A DNA stretch of 64,000 nt from Gymnorhina tibicen (lineage: Eukaryota; Chordata; Aves; Passeriformes; Artamidae), in NCBI GenBank assembly GCA_013399875.1, contig VXAZ01001688.1, positions 1,029,670 to 1,093,669 on the forward strand. Direction: 5' to 3'. Of the stretch, positions 10,101-22,490 are shown piece after piece. How positions within the stretch are numbered: position 1 is the first letter of the stretch; every line of letters begins with the position of its first letter. Below the pieces are notes generated by a model. That model worked only from the letters and a program-made list of their open reading frames with translations, ran no database searches and was not told the origin of the DNA. Position numbers and translations under genes: made by a program.

Positions 10101-13100
10101 GTGCAGGATGATTTGTTACGTACATTGAGAACTGTGAAAATCCTACCTGTGACACTTGCTTTGGCCTGCTTTATGTGCAGCTCCTGAATCACTCCTTACC
10201 ATGCCCAGGAAGATTAACCTGGTGGCTCTTAAATGCTTATGATAAAGCCAAGAATGTCTTCATTTGGCTAAATGTCCAACCTTCCAATCCCATGCAGTGC
10301 CGTGTGGTCAGTAACTGCTGTGGGCCAGGTTTGGAGAGAGAGGCAGCCACATTCCTCTGGAAGCTGGAGACTTTTTCTCTTTTGTAGAGCATCTGTTCAG
10401 GATTTGAAGCAGTAGCTGAGCAGTCTTCAGTGTCTCCCTCTGTAGCAGATGGCAATCAGCAAACCCTTGCACATCTCTCTCCTGGGCTGTAGCTCTGTGC
10501 TGCCAGAATCCATAGGAGCTGTAATGACCAAGAAAATTCCATGCTGGCATGGCCAAGGCAGCACTGTCCTGCTGCAGCCCTGATTTCCAGGTTACTCCAG
10601 GTAGTCCTGAGCTGGGGGAACCCACGCTGTGCTCCACCAGCTGGACTGGTGCTGCTCCGGTGTTGCTAAGGGGAGATGCCGTGGGGTTTAACCACTCTGA
10701 TACTTACGGCTGTGGGAGGAGGCTGAAGGTGTTGCTAGTATTATGCAGTGGTGGGTCCTTAAAGCAAAAAGAGGAATAAAGTTGCAGGTGTTTCAAGTTG
10801 TCCTGGCTCAGTGTTTCTGCATCGTGGCTGAGTTTTGGGCTGAATCTCTCCTTCGTGTTGGGCAGGCAGCTTAACTGGGTTTAACTGGGAGGATTAGCAA
10901 CTGCTCTGGACAGTGTTGCTGTTACCAGGGGGGTTTGAACTCGGAGTGGGAAAGATCAACAAAGTGTCTTGTGTGCTTTTTGTAAGCGATGACAGACTAC
11001 AGCGAGTTACCAGGAGGCTATATTAGGGAGAAATCTTCCATGGGGCTTGGAATGGGATAAGGGAAAAGTGGAGATAGGCAAGAATATGTGACTATTTTTG
11101 TCCATCGGCCAGATACCTATCGGTCAGTTTGTTGAGGGGGTTGCCTGCAAAGGTCAGGAGCTCAGTGAGCAGTGCTGCAAAACATGCCTGAGCTGAACCA
11201 AAACATTCATTCCTGTGTAAGCCAGGTAATCTCACAACTATCAACTGTGAGCTGCAGCGTGGACAAGGACTGTCCTGTCCCTGTGTTAGGGACATGTCAC
11301 TACTAGTCAGCTCTGACACCTTTCATCAGTTCCACAAAACCGCCGTGTTTTCTGCAGCGTCTCGTTCCTCTTCCGCCAGGTTTTTCCAGGGACTGCTTTG
11401 GGCTGAGCTGTGCTCCTTGCACATAAAGCAGCCTCCAGAGTCTGACCCCTCTGCACCGAGACAGGACAATGGCAGTGCGACCTGCATTACTCAAATTCCA
11501 GCCTTCACAGAGCTGTCATCAGCATGCCTGGAAAATTAATGTCATTATGTTGTCGCTCGAGGCTTGGCACGGCTGCTTCCCTGCCTGGGAGAGGGAGCCT
11601 CGGCGGGAAGTGAATATCCTGGCTCACTGCTGCAAGGCAGGCACAGGCACTGCCCACAGCTGATGGGGTATTTGTCTTCATGAATTTTGCACGTGTGTAG
11701 TAGTGTGAGCTTTTGTGTGTTTGCAGCACTGTCTTGCAGTGGCTCCTGAGCTCTGTTCTAAGCAGGGACTGATTTGGCCCCTGTTATTCTATGTGCTGTG
11801 ACAATTTCCAATTTCCACTGGGCATTATCTTGAACAAGAAGGGTGAGGGTGCAGCAGTTTTTCTCCCCTCTTGATTTAAATGCATTCCTCCCACTGTCCT
11901 TCCTTTCCTTTCAACATTTTCATTTTTTTAGGGCTTCTTGACATGAAACAAACTCATACTGTTAAAGCCAGTGAATGGAGTCATGAATGTATTTCTTGTC
12001 CTTGACAGCAGTGGCACTCAGCAAACTGAATAACAGTTTAACTATGCAAGGGTACTGAGCGTCCTCACATCAGTCTTTTGAGTAACTTTGGGAGAATGGT
12101 TTTGTTTGCAGGAAGGTGGAAAAGCTTCCAAGCTTCTCGTCTGAAGTGCTGAGAGAACAGTGTGTGGCTTTCACAGCAAGCCTCATCCTACAAACCAGCA
12201 AGTCACAGATATCTTGCCTGACACAGGGAGCTTTCAGGGCAAGGACAAGCATCCAGTAATGAACAAAACTTCAAAATGGCACGATCTCCCAGCCAGGCAC
12301 CTACTGTGTGATGCAGCAGCTCAGAAGTCTATGCAAACTCTGTAATGCATCGATAGGTATCAGCACACAATAACTGAGTACATGACGGTAACCAACAAGC
12401 GTCCTCTCTGGGTGTTATTTGTTCATTTGCATTATGAATATCCAGATCAATGAGACCAGATTCCTAACTCTTCATCTTCCTTTTTGAGTATCAATAGATA
12501 CAGATATCCTTTTTCATATAAATAAATAAATAACACGAACTAAATGAAGAGACTGAGATGCACTGAAAAACACGCAAGGCAGCTTTGCTCTGGTACCGCT
12601 GGCACATACCCACAGATCTGCTTGGTAGACTCTCACTGCCCAGTGACTCGTTCCTCCAAAGGTAACAAAACAGCTGGCACAGGGCACAGACCTCTGTTCA
12701 ACGGCTGCTTATTTGAGTGTTTCTGCTAATGTCCACTAAATCACAAGTACACAGAGCTCTCTCCTTTTATTTGCTTTTAATATATATTTTTATTTTAATT
12801 GCTGGCCTTCCAGGACTCACTGAAAGGCAAAACCTAATCAAGTACAGAATAAACAGCACAAGGTGCCAGTGTTAGAGGGGAAGGCTCTGCAGGGGGAGTG
12901 GCTGGGGTGCTGTTTGGAGCAAATCAGGTGTGTTCTCTGAAGGGCCCCGGGCCCTCCCAGCAGAATAGGAAAAGACAGTGTTCCGGTGCCAGGAGCGGGG
13001 CTGGCCTGGCAGCGCTGCAGAGCTGTCCAGCTCTGGAAGCTCAGGTGTCTCCAGGCACACGCATGGCAGCTCCTGTTAGCTCACAGCAGTGACATCCTGT

Positions 13101-13600
13101 GCCTTTCACACTTCATTTTTACTCTCAGAAAAAAACCCTGCTTCAATATTCAGAGCAGAACTGTGCTCTCTTATAAGTGAGTCTGTGATAAAATAATGCT
13201 TTCTTTATGTGCTGCACCATCTCATTGGGGGAATAGTATAGAATATCTTTAACTTTGATATCTACAGTTCCTTTCTTATGGGCCCTTTTTATTTTCAGTA
13301 ACTTCTGCTTGGGTGTCTCTTTATCGTGATGCCTGTGGAAACACTCCATGTTTGCATGGGAAGTTCTTTACTCACACGGAATTTTTGATTGATGGCACAT
13401 CGGGAGCTACTGTTCATGGTCTGGGATAGCTGAGAAATGTGGGAGAGGCTGAGCAGAGTCTGTGTTTATGTTCCAGGGAAGAGGCCCATCTGGACTTGCT
13501 CTGCCTTGTGCCCTGCTCTTTAGAGGTCCCTTTGCAAAATGACAACTTTCTCTCACAGTGACAATTCCTCCTGCCCCAAGCAGCCACGCTCAGCAGCCAC
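7111..13600. other. Non-coding stretch, no gene seen
   Basis: Many overlapping short open frames occur on both strands, most densely in the GC-richer part around 8300-9250. None has a domain, signal peptide or exon-like boundaries. A repeated GTGGGTCCATGTG-type phrase occurs near 9079-9100. A possible constrained block lies at 9290-9500, with the perfect inverted repeat AGAGCT/AGCTCT at 9414-9430. No transposon was recognised. Confidence 0.55.
12516..12534 (+). repeat. Short (AAAT)n-type microsatellite
   Basis: About four imperfect ATAA/AAAT units follow TTTTTCAT and end in TAACACG. It is short and unremarkable. Confidence 0.7.
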
Positions 13601-13880
13601 TGCCTGATTGCCAATATTTACCTTGCTTTATTACATTACTGTAAACTTTGGTTGGCTATCAGAGCCAGTTGATGACTCTGACAATTTGGAATCTGAAGGG
13701 CTCTTACGAAATTAAACACCGCCTTTGCGTGCCATCCGAGCCTCTGGATGGGCAAGTGAAAATAAATGTTCGAAAGGTTGTACTTTATATAGCCACAGAC
13801 TTGACCTCTAAGTGCCTTAAAAGGGCCCACATACTTAAAGGTGCATTACCAGGCCTTACACTAATTCACTGTGATAGCTA
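13600..13880. promoter_or_regulatory. Candidate conserved non-coding element
   Basis: The segment is complex and repeat-free. It keeps CpGs (TTACGAAATTAAACACCGCC, GCGTGCCATCCGAG) in an AT-rich context and holds the TTACATTACTGTAAAC and TTGGTTGGCTATC phrases (a CCAAT-like GATAGCCAACC on the minus strand). Open frames on each strand (77 and 64 codons) have no known domain. Conservation is inferred from texture only. Confidence 0.3.
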
Positions 13881-16800
13881 AAGTGCTCTGTGGATACCAC
13901 AGGAGACCAGAAGCCCTTGAGGATCCTTTAGAGCAGAGCATGTGGGCAGTTAACATTATTCAGCTTGAATTTTGTATTTGCAGCCAGTCATGAGTGAAAG
14001 TAGGGGTAGACTATTTGCATATTGTCTTGGTATAAAGCTAGAAAAATGCTTCCATATGTGTGAGTCATGTAACTTCATCCTGTGTGTTTCTTAGATGCCT
14101 GGAAAACCCTAAATAAGATGAGGCCCTTTCTTTTACTTTCCCTATTTTTTCTATTCGTCTTTTCTCCACTGAGAATTTCTTGGGAGCATTCATCCCTCCC
14201 TCTCTTTAAGTTTGCTGGTCTAAGCAGGAATACTTGAGACTGATTTTAATTCTTAACTAGATGGACATGATTTATTAATTCACATTTGAAATAACAATTG
14301 CAGTCAGAAGGAATCAGCTGAAAGCCTTAATTACATTGGAAAATATGCTTCAGTGTAGCATGGCCCCATCCAGCTTTCAGAATGCATAATTATAATCATT
14401 TTTTAATTTTTATATTTGAAAAATTGTGATGGAGACCAGACTCTGCTGGCTACTTTCACTGCTTCAAAGCAATGTCTAAATCAGAAGTGAGTCTTTAAAT
14501 AGATCATTTTCTTACTTGCTTGTTAGTGCCCAACCACATATGTAGACTTATTGTGCAGGGTTTGGCCTCGGTGTTTTGAGTATTATTTTTACATCTGAGC
14601 CAACTAGCAGTTTCTGTGCCCAATTCCAAGGAAAAAAAAGATGTTAAACTGTGAATGTGCACTGGCATATGAGCTGAGATTAGGTAATTTGGGATCACTC
14701 CATAGAAATCACATATGGGCTTTGGAGACTGGGAATTCATTCCTGTTCAAACAGTGACCAAATGGGGAATGGGGAAAGCAAGATCAAAGTAATTAAAAAA
14801 AAAAAGAAAATAAAAACAAAAATTAAACCACTGAAGCTCCTAAATAGAAAAAAGGCACCACAGAATGAAAAAGAAAAAACAAAACCTTCCTTGCCTTAAT
14901 CTTGAAAACATACGACAGTTGAGGGAGATACTGGCTCACTTGACCCAGATGAGGTAACACACGAGCACTTCCAGCTCCGACTGCAATCCCTGTCACCGTT
15001 CTGTCTCTTAAGACTTCCGAATATTTCCCTTCGTTGTGTGCTTGTCTTTCCTCTGTCCATGTTTGTTGTTTCCTGACCATCTTTTCCCTTCCCCATGACC
15101 CTCTGCCCCCGTTCTGTTATCTGGGTTAGCTGTTCATTAAGTTCCCTATAAAACTGGTCCTAGTTAAGGAAACCACTGTGAAGTCAGTCCAGGAGAGACG
15201 AGCACTTTGTGGTGCCCTGGCATCCTGGAGGAAAACCTCCCCAAGGGCCACAGAGCAGGAGTGGAGCAGAATGTCCTGGGTGGGCATGTGGGATGCTGCA
15301 GAGGTGGATGGAGGGGCCTGAAGTGGAAGAGGAGCAGCTGAAGGAGCTCATAGTTCATTGGCTAGGGAGACAAACCTAATCCAAAACCTCATGTTAATTA
15401 GGTGGGAGAAGGGAAGAGGGTTGTGGCACTCGTCTGTTTAAGGCCAGAGCAGCAGCTGGGGACCGGTGTGTGCTGGACACCGTAAGAGCCACAGGGTTAT
15501 TTTCTTGTTCTAAACACACATTCAAGCAGCGCTCTCAGGTGCTGGAAAATGCTAAAAGTTTTCCCTGGCAAGAGGATGCTGGATGAGAGGTGTCCTAAAG
15601 AAAGCAAAACTTCCTGGAGAGAAGGCTGCCCATCCCAGAGGCAGCACCACAGACCACGTAGGCTCTGATTGTCAGTGTGGGAGCAGAAATAACTTTTCTT
15701 TGTATTGTATTTACCAAGCTCCAGATAAGGAGCACAGTTTGCTTAATAAACTGCAAGGAAATAGATTAATAAATGCTGAAAATATATACTTCTTCCTCAG
15801 CAAAGGGCTCTTCCCAGGGTTTTCGTGAAAGAGTAGTCTGAAATCAAGTGCAGGAGTAATTGGTTAAAACAGGGGGAAGGAAGTATCACTTTAACCACTC
15901 TGTCCCCTTGACTAATGTTAAAAGCTTTTACCTTTTCTCCCTCCAAACTTGATGAAACTTCTTACACCAGTACATGTGCAGAAATGTACTTGTGAAGTAA
16001 AACATGGTAAGTGCTCCTCAGAAGTCATTGTTAAAATAGAGAGGAGGATCCCTCTTTTATTCTGAGTCCTTCCTTCAGATGTGCACGCGTCTTGAAATAT
16101 TTTTACAGGGAATCAGTGTGGTGGAAAGCTCTTTGTGGTTATGACTTACATGATTAAATAATTCCACTTATTCTTGTGCCTAAAAGATGGAAATGGTGCT
16201 GTTTATCTCCACTCTTCCTTAGCAGCGTTTGCCCAGGGTAGCATTGAGGGTATTGAAGCCCAAACCTACTCTAGACACCTGTGGGGTGTCTCCGTAGCTC
16301 TTCAGATCTTCCACAAAACGTGTCACCTTTGCTGTCCTCCCTGGGCCCACTGAGGGCCACCACCCATTGACTGGCTGCTGAGCCCATGTACAGTATGGCA
16401 CTTTTTTGTGTGGGGCTTACTTAGACCTCAAGTGGTGCCTTGCAGAGCTGGGAGTTAGCTCAGAACTTCCCCGACAGGCTCCTGACCCCTCTGGGACTGG
16501 GAACTGGCCCCTTTTTAAAGGAGGTTTGTGGATGTTTACAGGAAAAGGCAAGGGGGGAGCTAAAGCTGTACCTGGTAAATCCATCTCTTCTGTCCCTTCC
16601 GTGCCTGACTAGCAATAAATAAGGAAATGCAAGAGTGTACTTGGAAATATCAGAGCAAAAGGACAACCTTTTCTCCTCTTGGCTTGGCTTCCACAGTGTT
16701 TGCTGCCTGCCAGCGCCGCGTGAGTTACAGCACCCGGGGTCATCGTTACCTGTGTGCAGCCAGGGAGGGCAACAAACCCTCCAAACAATCTGCTCTCTGT

Positions 16801-19800
16801 CACTGGGTCAGGGGTGTGCCCCGCCCTCTGACATATCCTACCTGCTGTTTAGAAAGGACTAAAGTGATGTCCCAGCTGTTTGCCCACCCTCTCCCAGCCT
16901 TAAACGGGGACACGTGCCATATATGTGTATTTGCAAGGTGCACATGCACAAATAAATACGTGCACCCTGCAGACACCAGTGCAATGTTCTTGTACCTGCC
17001 CAGCTTGGGAAAACAGGGCTCAGCTCTGGGCAAACTGTGAAGGTGAAGGAAAGGGAATCGAGAGGGATCTCTGGAAGGGGCGGACAGTTTGAGCAAGCTC
17101 AGTCTCTTTGGAAAGCGAGGATTTCTGGGAGCAGAAAACATTGTTGCTTTAGGATCCTATTTTATTCTGAGTGTTTGAGTACTTAATGAAGGGTAACAGC
17201 ACAACAAGAGCAAAGTAAGAGTTACTGGTGCAAAAATCATATCCTTATCTGACCCCCAGCAGTGAGATGTGTGAGCACCAAGCACCTCTGCTTTTATCCT
17301 CTTTGCTCCTGGGCCGTGAAAGAAGTTTATTTTTATTCCTGTTTTAATGATAGGAAACTGAGAATCAGGGAGGCGATAATTCGGCCTTTTAAAGCCCTGT
17401 TTAAATACCTGGGTATAGAAAGAGGGCAGCGTGCCAGGAAAAGAAGGTCTTCTGAAAACATTTCTGCAAACATCAAGAGGGAGCCAAATGCTTTCTGCTA
17501 CGCTGGCCCTCCTGGGAAGGACGTTTTCTGCAAACCTGGCCTTAATTGGTGCTGAGCACTGGAAAATTCTGGTCCTCTATCCAGCATTTATGGCATTATG
17601 GGTCAGCTTGGTGTATCTGTTACATTAGACCATCCAACCTCTGAGTCAATCTTTGCCCTGGCTGTACATGCCCAATTTATTTCGTTTTATTTCTGAAGAG
17701 GAAATTCAGGAGGCAAAAGAAAAATACACTTTTTTTCCCTCTTTCTCTTTTTTTTTTTTTTTGTCCTTCTCATCTTTCAGCTTGGGATTTACAGTAGCGT
17801 GGCCCATCTTACCCCCTTCCAAACTGCACTGGAAAAGAGCCATCTGTGGGTTCCCTCTGTTGATATATTTCCAAAAGACCTTGCAAAGTGACATTAATTG
17901 TTTTGACGGCGTGCACCTATTTGTTATTACACACCGCTGCCAACTCTCTTGCCTTGCGTTTTTTTTTTTCTTTCTTTGAGTAGTAATCCTGCACTTCACC
18001 CAAATGTTTGTGCAGGCTCAGCTCAGAGGGACTCAGCGAGGAGCTGCCATAAAGGCAGAGAGGCTCGGGAGCACGTTTCGGACTTATCCGTGCACAGGTG
18101 GGACCCGCCCGTGCCCCGTTACGGGAATCTCTGGGTTCTTCCCCCTGGGCTGGCTGCACAAGGGTTGAGCACATCCCCTCCCCATTCTCCTGGCAGAGCT
18201 GGGAGCTGAGTGCTCCGTGCAGTGCCGCAGGCTTCTCCCTCCAGCAAAGCCAGGAAAATCTGCCGGACTTTCTGGGCAATATTAAACCCCAAGCAGAAGC
18301 TTTATGAAAGCTACTTCAGAACACTACCAAATTATTAGTATTCTTCCTCCTCATACAGATGAGGTCTCATTTTACTGAAAGAAAGGGGGGGAGGAAGAGG
18401 GTTTTTTGCCAGCCCTCTTGGGAATGATCTTATTGCAAATATCAAAACTGGGAAGATTTCTCCAGTGCCAGGGGTCAGAATCTTTGACTAGTTTGTTGTA
18501 ATGTGAACATATAAAAATTCACTCAGTGCTCATTCTCTGCTTCTTATTTAACGTACATTCCAGGTAGTTCCACTTTGATTCTTTGCATTACTGTCCCTCG
18601 CACTGACATTTGCCTTGAGTGTTTTAAATTTCTTTCATGAATTCTGAAAAGGGAAAACTTCAGGAAGATTGCCATTGGCTTAATATGTATTGATGCACTA
18701 TTACCAGTAGAATGAATTTTGGTTATTCCAACTGCCACTGAATAAACAAGTACTTTATATTTCTTTTGGGAAGCTCTAACTTCAAATATTCTTCACTGTA
18801 ATATCTCCACTTAAAAATAGCATTTTCTTACCAGTTCCCTGTGAATCATATCTGCATACCTTAATGAGTAAGTGTTTAATATTTTAATTTCTATTAATAC
18901 AGAATAGTGAATGCTGCTGGAAGTCAGCTGAAGTAAGAACTATGACAAGCAGCTAAGTTACATCTCTCCCTGTGCATCGTCAGCATCACCAAGTACTGGC
19001 AATATAAGGACTAGCCAGCTCATAATTTCAAAGGAACTGGGTTTTTCAGTGATTGCTAAGGGCAGGGTTGTCACACAGACCCTTTATTGTGACAATGATT
19101 CATGAGAAGAAAAGAAATCAGCTTGATTCTCTCATCACCAGTGACATTTTCTTTGGACTGGCAGTTAAATTTTTTTTTTTTTTGCTTATAAATAGATCTC
19201 TTAAGTCAGGTAAAGGTGACAATATGGAACCCCTGTGGATATATGGATATGTGTATTCCTCATCTTTTAGCATGAACCTGGGCTGTAAAGTGAGATCTCC
19301 AAACACAACCTTGTTATGTCAACTTTTTTCCCTCTTTTCTTGTAAGAGGAGGCAAGTTCTCGTGAGCTGTGTGTTTAAATCCTGTCAAGGTTTGCATCCA
19401 GCTCTGAATTAGGTAGTGTCTCTGATGGCGAGTGATAATCCTGATTTGGAGCAGCTCTGCTGGATGAAAGCTGGCTCTTCTGCAAGTTGGCATTGCTTGG
19501 TTTAGGCTGTGTTGGCCACTGTTAAAATGCCTTTAAATTCTCCCAAAATGACAGCTCAGGGAAGTATTGTGTTGGTGTTCTGAGGCAGATCTTAAAAGAA
19601 GGGTGGCTTTTGTGCGAGATCATTCCCAGCATCAGGCACGAGTGCTTCCAAGGGGTTCTGAGGGCTCCATCCACGCAGCTGGGAATGCAGGAATATTGCT
19701 GGTGCAGAGAGGAATGCGCCTGGCATGGCTGCAGTGCGCACCTCCATGAGGTAAGATGAGGAAAACATTCAGTCAGGGCGCCTTTGATTGCTTTAACCTT

Positions 19801-20059
19801 TCTGTCCTCCACACTGAGGCAGCCTCTGGAACCACTCCCTTGCTTCCAGCCAGGATTCCAGCCTCTTCCCAAAAATTCCATTTTAAGTAAGCAGGTGGTT
19901 GCAGCGTTCCTGAGTCCAGTGACATCTTACCTCAGGCATGGTTTAAACCACAACAAAACAAAGGGAAAAAACCCAGCAGAAAACCCGTGTGAGCTCCGGC
20001 CAGTGCTTGTGTCTCTGCTTCCGACTGCTCGATCCACATCCTGTGAATAAATTCATTTC
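13881..20059. other. Non-coding stretch, no gene seen
   Basis: There is no supported gene. AT-rich parts (14200-14900, 18480-18950) alternate with GC-richer parts (15180-15350, 16200-17150, 18000-18260). Open frames such as 16627-17040 and 17917-18279 are short and domain-free. The T-rich run at 17748-17762 is listed separately, and a shorter T run occurs near 17960. Confidence 0.55.
17748..17762 (+). repeat. Homopolymer T15
   Basis: Fifteen T within a pyrimidine-rich tract that begins near 17730. The length may be mis-assembled. It could in principle be the poly(A) end of a minus-strand insertion, but no element body is visible beside it. Confidence 0.85.
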
Positions 20060-20480
20060 TGCGTGTTTAATCTGACACCTTTTGCGAGCAATACACTCGC
20101 TCAAAACACCAGCAATGAATAAACAGTACCAGCCTCTTGTAGATCTTTGATTGGGTAGCTAATTCACAAATGATTGACTACCCAAGTAGTGGGAGCATAT
20201 GGAGGCTCTGTGAGCGACTGTCAACACGGGGAAAGTAGTCAGAGAAGCCAATTGTTAAGAACTGAAAACAATAGCGAGCAAGAAAGTCCTTGAAGGAATG
20301 TGGCACTGGGTCTGCTCAAAGCCTGAATTTATGAAAACGCGTGGCCAAAACAAAAGAAGATGGCAGCATCATTTCCTATATGTGCTCCTCGTTGTTGGTT
20401 ATTATTATTCCAATTTTTGACACTTGAATGAAATGTGGTATAATTGGGCTTCATAGCTGCTGCTTCAGGCGACATCAATT
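20060..20480. promoter_or_regulatory. Candidate conserved non-coding element
   Basis: The block has no microsatellite and no long open frame. It carries CpGs outside any island (TGCGAGCAATACACTCGCTC, GTGAGCGACTG, AAACGCGTGG), paired SOX-like ATTGTT/AACAAT motifs around 20250-20270, and the inverted repeat at 20151-20185. The texture suggests constraint, but no alignment is available and activity is inference. Confidence 0.35.
20151..20185. repeat. Inverted repeat, 14-base arms, 7-base spacer
   Basis: TTGGGTAGCTAATT (20151-20164) faces GATTGACTACCCAA (20172-20185) across CACAAAT. Eleven of 14 positions pair, including eight consecutive ones at the outer end. It could be a paired protein-binding site, since each arm contains an ATTG/CAAT-type core, or a small hairpin. 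Confidence 0.75.
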
Positions 20481-21965
20481 GCCTTTTTTAAAAATGATGA
20501 TGGCGTTGAGGGAGACTCTTTTTTTCCTTTTATGTTTTGAAGCTGCCGTACTCTCGGTGCCACTCGTACAATACACGAAAGGGGCATTGTACTCCTGGGA
20601 GGGTCTGCAGGGCTGGGGACTGATCCCAGGAAGAAATATGAGATGGAGAAGCAAAGTAAACATACTGTGGGATGTTATGCTAAAGCTAGTCCCAAGATAT
20701 CCCTTGTTCTTTTTCCTCTCTGGGTTTTCCTTCCCGACAGCTCAAGCCTTCCGCTTCCTTCCCCGCAGCCCACAGAGTGTGTAACGTTACAGGTGTGTAT
20801 GCAAGGAAAACTCCATTCCCTGCCCTCCTTTGCTTTGACTCAGTAATCAATTCTGTCAAGTTTGAAGGACCTTAAGCTGTCATGAAAGGAAAATCATTCT
20901 TTAAACTGTTTATTTCTGCTACAAAACAACCCCACCTCTGCATCTTTTGTTTGTATTGATAGGTGTATACAGCAGGATTTGGTTGGCTTATTTTGACTTG
21001 AGGAGGAAATCAGATGAGAAGCATTATGTTTTCCTAAGTTGTATTCAGCAGGGAAGGGGGAGATGTATTCATCATTCTGCTTTTGCATTGAGAAGCAGTT
21101 CTTTAGGAGACAGAACAAATCTTTAAAAAATAATGCTGGAAATAGTCTAATGACTTAGAAGTCTGAATGAACCTATTGTGGCTGAATCCTTTGCTGAGGA
21201 TAGATCCTACCAGGATGTTTTAAATATCCTGCCCTTCATTTCTGCTCCCCTTGAAATGGAGGAGCCCCAGTGTAGAGCACATTTCCTCTGAGTGTCCCCA
21301 AGGGAACTTCAGCCCCCAGGGCTGCTGGGTTGTCCTGCCCTTGGAGCCTGGATCTCCTGGCATTAGGGTTTGGGTGGTGATGTACAGCTGAAAGCAGAGG
21401 ATTTTTGGCTTTGAAGACTTCTGCAGTGCCTGAATGAGAGGTGGAACTGGAAGGGAAGTAAGTTGAGCCACGTCCGTGTAGCTTTAAACCCAAAATATTT
21501 GCATGTATTGAAGGCAGCTTCCCTTCAGACAGACCCAACTGAAGGGGCTGGATCCAAACACCCCCAAATGAAGGACCATCTGTACTGCAGCTCCGTTGTA
21601 GCTGCTTCCCAGAAAACCTGCCAAAGGATGTGCAGGATGTAGCCCTTCTGCCAGGTGCTGTCAGCAGCAGTGGATGCTGCTCAGGAGGTTCCTCCTAAAA
21701 TTAACACTCACATATTGTGCAAGTCCCCAGGTGAGCAAAGTGTCTCCCGTTGGTGCTCCCAGACAGTGAACTTCTCTCTTTTTCCTAGGTTTGTGCATAA
21801 AAAGGCCTAGGCTTGTGCATTAAAAAAGGAGCAGAAAGGGGCAAACACAGCCACAGTAACGGAAATGTCAGCTTGTAATGTACAGCTTGCAAACAGGATG
21901 TGTGTAAAATCCCCCTCAGTGCACGCACACGTGGGTGTGCACTGTGTTTTGGGCAGCAACCCCTG
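20481..21965. other. Non-coding stretch, no gene seen
   Basis: Open frames reach 118 codons (20428-20784) but show no domain. No repeats or RNA genes were recognised. The segment 21240-21540 is locally GC-richer and has overlapping open frames on the minus strand only by chance reading. Confidence 0.55.
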
Positions 21966-22490
21966 TCATAGAATCACAGAATTACTTGGGTTGGGAGGGA
22001 CCTTGAAGATCATCCAGTTCCACCCCCTGCCATGGGCAGGGACACCTTCCGCTAGAAGAGGTTGCTTAAAGCTCCATCCAACCCTTGAACACTTCCAGGG
22101 ATGGGGCAGCCACAACTTCTCTGGGCAACCTGTGCCAGGGCCTCCCCACCCTCACTGGGAAGAGTTCTTATCTAATATCTAATCTAAAGCTACTCTCTTG
22201 CAACCGAAACCCGCTCCCCCATCGTCTCACTCCAGGCCCTTGTAAATTGTCTTGCCCCACCTTTCCTGTGAGGTACTGGAAGGCCATGATTAGGTCACCC
22301 CGAAGCCTTCTGTTTTCTAGAATCCCAATTCTCTCAGCCTGTCCTCACAGCAGAGCTGCTCCATCCGTCTGATCATTTTGGTGGTCTCCTCTGGACTTGC
22401 TCCAACAGGTCCATGTCCTTCCTGTTCTGGGGACCCCAGAGCTGGATGCAGCACTTGAGTTGGGGTCTCACCAGAGATACACTTTTGCGC
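21966..22490 (-). mobile_element. CR1 LINE, 5'-truncated, with decayed end of ORF2
   Basis: This is the longest transposon copy in the window. The 3' end is at 21966, where TCATAGAATCACAGAAT remains from the terminal repeat. It is followed by the avian CR1 3' untranslated region (GATCATCCAGTTCCACCCCC, CTTCCAGGGATGGGGCAGCC). Reading the minus strand from about 22485 downward gives the end of the CR1 reverse-transcriptase protein. LVRPQL and the stretch ending in QRR occur in one frame, RLRELG in another, then RRLRGDL in a third. The frame changes and in-frame stops show that it is dead. The 5' boundary near 22490 is approximate, where CR1-like wording gives way to unrelated sequence. The missing 5' part is normal for CR1. 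Confidence 0.92.
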
